From NCBI GenBank assembly GCA_003648395.1, contig QMPB01000041.1, positions 1-15,021 on the forward strand: 15,021 bases of DNA, read 5' to 3'. Both the position numbers and the translations under genes were made by a program. Positions 13,326 to 15,021 of the stretch are shown one piece after another. The stretch comes from Bacteroidota bacterium (GTDB lineage: Bacteria > Bacteroidota > Bacteroidia > Bacteroidales > UBA1556). The notes under the pieces were generated by a model, which was given only the letters and a program-made list of their open reading frames with translations, searched no databases and had not been told where the DNA came from. Positions within the stretch are counted from its first letter, which is position 1. Each line of letters opens with the position of its first letter.

Positions 13326-14354
13326 TTACAAATTAAATAGATCTTTTTGGTCAGAGGCTTTGCTTTTGCCAAGGTGATTATAGGCAGTTTCAGTAACTTC
13401 TCTTCCTCTTGGAGTTCTCATAATATAACCTTCCATTATCAAGAAAGGCTCATAAACCTCCTCTATAGTTCCTGCATCTTCTCCCACAGCCGTTGCAATG
13501 GTGGTAAGTCCTACAGGCCCACCTTTAAACTTATCAATAATGGTAGAAAGAATACGGATATCCATTTCATCGAGCCCATTTTTATCCACATTAAGGGCTT
13601 CTAACGAAATATCTACAATCTCAATATCAATGCTGCCGTTGCCTTTTATTTGTGCAAAGTCTCTTACTCTGCGAAGTAAACTATTTGCAATACGAGGAGT
13701 GCCACGACTTCTTCTAGCTATTTCTAATGATGCTTGATCAGTAATGGGTACATCAAGGATATCTGCTGAACGGCTTACTATTTTAGAAAGAGTTTTTGCA
13801 TTGTAGTATGATAGCCTTGAGTTAATACCAAATCTCGAACGTAGAGGAGCAGTTAGTAAGCCAGAGCGAGTAGTGGCTCCAATGAGAGTAAATGGGTTTA
13901 GTGTAATCTGAACCGTTCTAGCGTTAGGACCTGTCTCAAGCATTATATCAATCTTGAAATCTTCCATAGCAGCATAGAGATATTCTTCTACTATTGCACT
14001 TAAACGATGAATTTCGTCAATAAATAGAACGTCATTCTCTTCAAGGTTTGTAAGTAAGCCGGCTAAATCACCAGGCTTGTCAAGTACAGGTCCTGATGTA
14101 ATCTTAATACCCGCATCAAGCTCGTTGGCAATAATATTTGAAAGAGTAGTCTTGCCTAAACCCGGAGGCCCATGAAGTAGAACATGGTCTAAAGCTTCGC
14201 CTCTTTGTTTGGCTGCAGCAACAAAAACTTCCAAGTTTTCAACTACTTTTGGTTGCCCTTTAAAGCTGCCAAAACTTAGTGGTCTAAGAGCTCTCTCGTA
14301 TTCTTTCTCTCCAGAAGACAAATGTGATGTATCTGCATTAAGTGATTCGTTCAT
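13326..14354 (-). CDS. ruvB: Holliday junction branch migration ATPase RuvB
   Basis: RuvB is the hexameric AAA+ motor that, with RuvA, drives branch migration of Holliday junctions. The 342 residues match the usual Bacteroidota length and start. Motifs are [13 protein letters not shown] (22-34), Walker [10 protein letters not shown] (62-70), Walker B FIDEIHRL (111-118), sensor 1/arginine finger [19 protein letters not shown] (158-176, R174), sensor 2 [17 protein letters not shown], and a C-terminal winged helix with [20 protein letters not shown] and RTPRGREVT. No ruvA or ruvC is in the window. Upstream, TACCTTTG on the minus strand (14359-14366) is only 4 nt from the ATG, so the transcript may lack a leader. 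ruvB and queG form a two-gene unit. Confidence 0.97.
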   Translation of the reverse strand: MNESLNADTSHLSSGEKEYERALRPLSFGSFKGQPKVVENLEVFVAAAKQRGEALDHVLLHGPPGLGKTTLSNIIANELDAGIKITSGPVLDKPGDLAGLLTNLEENDVLFIDEIHRLSAIVEEYLYAAMEDFKIDIMLETGPNARTVQITLNPFTLIGATTRSGLLTAPLRSRFGINSRLSYYNAKTLSKIVSRSADILDVPITDQASLEIARRSRGTPRIANSLLRRVRDFAQIKGNGSIDIEIVDISLEALNVDKNGLDEMDIRILSTIIDKFKGGPVGLTTIATAVGEDAGTIEEVYEPFLIMEGYIMRTPRGREVTETAYNHLGKSKASDQKDLFNL

Positions 14355-14358
14355 TTTA

Positions 14359-14366
14359 CAAAGGTA
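14359..14366 (-). promoter_or_regulatory. -7 promoter box for ruvB-queG
   Basis: Read on the minus strand this is TACCTTTG, an exact TAnnTTTG. Transcription would start about 4-7 nt later, on or beside the A of the ruvB ATG (14354). No clear -33 TTG is seen at 19-21 bp upstream, so activity is less certain than for 5023-5052. Confidence 0.5.
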
Positions 14367-14565
14367 GAAAGAATTTGGTTGGGTTAGTTGTAAAAATTAA
14401 TACATCTAAAACCGTATTAGTTAATGTTGAAATTGTTTTTCTGAATTTATGTAATTTTTGCAAGAAAATACGAAATATTGCCTCGATGATGTATTGGGAC
14501 AGGCTGATATTCCTGTTTTTAAAACAGTCTCTTTATTTATACTTAGTACAGACATTTACAAACGT

Positions 14566-14599
14566 AAACTCCAAGCCTAACGTTAGGTAGGCTTAGTTT
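14566..14599. other. bulged 12-bp hairpin with alternative internal palindrome
   Basis: AAACT + CC bulge + AAGCCTA (14566-14579) pairs with TAGGCTT + AGTTT (14588-14599) around an 8-nt loop. The same DNA contains the exact palindrome CCTAACGTTAGG (14576-14587), so two exclusive foldings are possible. There is no following T-run. Confidence 0.6.
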
Positions 14600-14864
14600 C
14601 AAAATTTACAAAGCCTTATCTTTGGTGCTTTCTTATTAAAGATACAATAATTGATAGTTTTTGGGCAGATACTAATTAAAAAAGTATTAACTCTCCAAGA
14701 GAAAAAAGGTCTGTAATATTAAACTTTGCTATCTGAAAACTATATTTGAATTCCTAAATCTAAAAAAAAGTTAAAATTGGATTTTATTGTTTTACTTATC
14801 AAAAAAAAGTATTTCTTTGCACTTAGAAACGAGTTCAGTCAGTTATAGCATATAATTAGTAATT

Positions 14865-15021
14865 ATGGCAGCAGAAGGTACAAAAGATAAAATATTAGAA
14901 GTAGCAAACAAATTGTTTAGCCGTTTTGGCTTTCATAAAACTTCAATGGATGAAATTGCTAGAATTGCAAGAAAAGCAAAAGGCTCTTTATATTATCATT
15001 TTGCCAGTAAAGAAGAATTAT
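14865..15021 (+). CDS. TetR/AcrR-family transcriptional regulator, N-terminal part (cut by window end)
   Basis: The ATG at 14865 opens a reading frame that is still open at the last base (52 codons seen). It gives MAAEGTKDKILEVANKLFSR, then FGFHKTSMDEIARIARKAKG and SLYYHFASKEEL, the typical TetR helix-turn-helix with the closing LYYHFxSKEEL. This DNA-binding domain is nearly complete; the ligand domain lies outside the window, so the inducer and targets cannot be inferred. An A/T palindrome ATAATTAGTAATTAT (14852-14866) covers the start codon and could be an autoregulatory site. TetR regulators often control a neighbouring efflux or lipid-metabolism operon, which would be to the right. Confidence 0.92.
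   Translation, partial: MAAEGTKDKILEVANKLFSRFGFHKTSMDEIARIARKAKGSLYYHFASKEEL

Larger units (their letters stand above)
14355..14864. other. 510-bp intergenic region between ruvB and the TetR-family gene
   Basis: No convincing gene is seen on either strand; the longest open stretches have no recognisable motif. Apart from the ruvB -7 box, it contains a near-palindrome CTGTTTTTAAAACAG (14513-14527) and a strong hairpin at 14566-14599. It also has a 9-bp direct repeat ATTTACAAA flanking that hairpin (14554-14562, 14604-14612) and an exact plus-strand -7 box TATCTTTG (14617-14624) about 240 bp above the TetR-family start. A closer candidate, TTTCTTTG (14812-14819) with TTG at 14787-14789, could be the TetR-family promoter. 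Confidence 0.5.

Noticed and set aside
14342..14590. 82-codon plus-strand open frame overlapping the ruvB start
   Set aside because: It begins inside ruvB on the other strand, ends in the hairpin, and has no recognisable motif or start context; treated as chance.
14381..14600. Remnant gene between ruvB and tetR
   Set aside because: I examined all frames for familiar motifs and found none; frames are broken by stops typical of AT-rich non-coding DNA.

Overview
The window is chromosomal DNA from a member of the Bacteroidota, most likely an anaerobic or facultative fermenter of the Bacteroidales/Marinilabiliales type; the genus is not identifiable by eye. The evidence is AT-rich DNA, start codons without clear Shine-Dalgarno sequences, several boxes matching the Bacteroidota -7 promoter element TAnnTTTG, and proteins (AnmK, RuvB, QueG, a POT-type transporter) with Bacteroidota-like sequence features. 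Almost everything is housekeeping. I see no CRISPR array, prophage, complete insertion sequence or recognisable defence island.

Layout. (1) Bases 1-1591: a heptamer/octamer tandem repeat, a DUF438-hemerythrin-PAS sensor-like gene (74-1273, +), and the remains of an AAA+ ATPase gene that has lost nearly all of its middle (1364-1562, +). (2) Bases 1592-4878, all minus: murF, anmK, then exodeoxyribonuclease III. murF and anmK both serve the cell wall, in precursor synthesis and in recycling. The gaps between these genes hold short repeats. (3) Bases 5066-7406, plus: a membrane-anchored triple helix-hairpin-helix protein and a POT-family transporter, probably one operon. A good promoter lies just below an 18-bp perfect palindrome. 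A 30-bp perfect palindrome, terminator-like or REP-like, closes the operon. (4) Bases 7451-10641, all minus: pta - 3-hydroxyacyl-CoA dehydrogenase - ackA. This is the acetyl-CoA to acetate, ATP-yielding branch with a hydroxyacyl-CoA dehydrogenase between the two enzymes. (5) Bases 10642-10978: a divergent regulatory region with dyads and direct repeats. (6) Bases 10979-12385, plus: a DAACS-family dicarboxylate/amino acid symporter whose stop codon overlaps that of the convergent queG. (7) Bases 12382-14354, minus: ruvB then queG, with a -7 box so close to the ruvB start that the mRNA may be leaderless. (8) Bases 14355-15021: about 510 bp without a convincing gene but with a strong hairpin, then the first 52 codons of a TetR-family regulator cut by the window edge.

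The observations most worth a second look are the internally deleted ATPase gene, the hydroxyacyl-CoA dehydrogenase inserted into the pta-ackA unit and lacking the usual catalytic Asn, the 30-bp REP-like palindrome, the likely leaderless ruvB, and the DUF438 protein whose hemerythrin domain seems to lack some iron-ligand histidines. None of these amounts to a clearly new multi-gene system.
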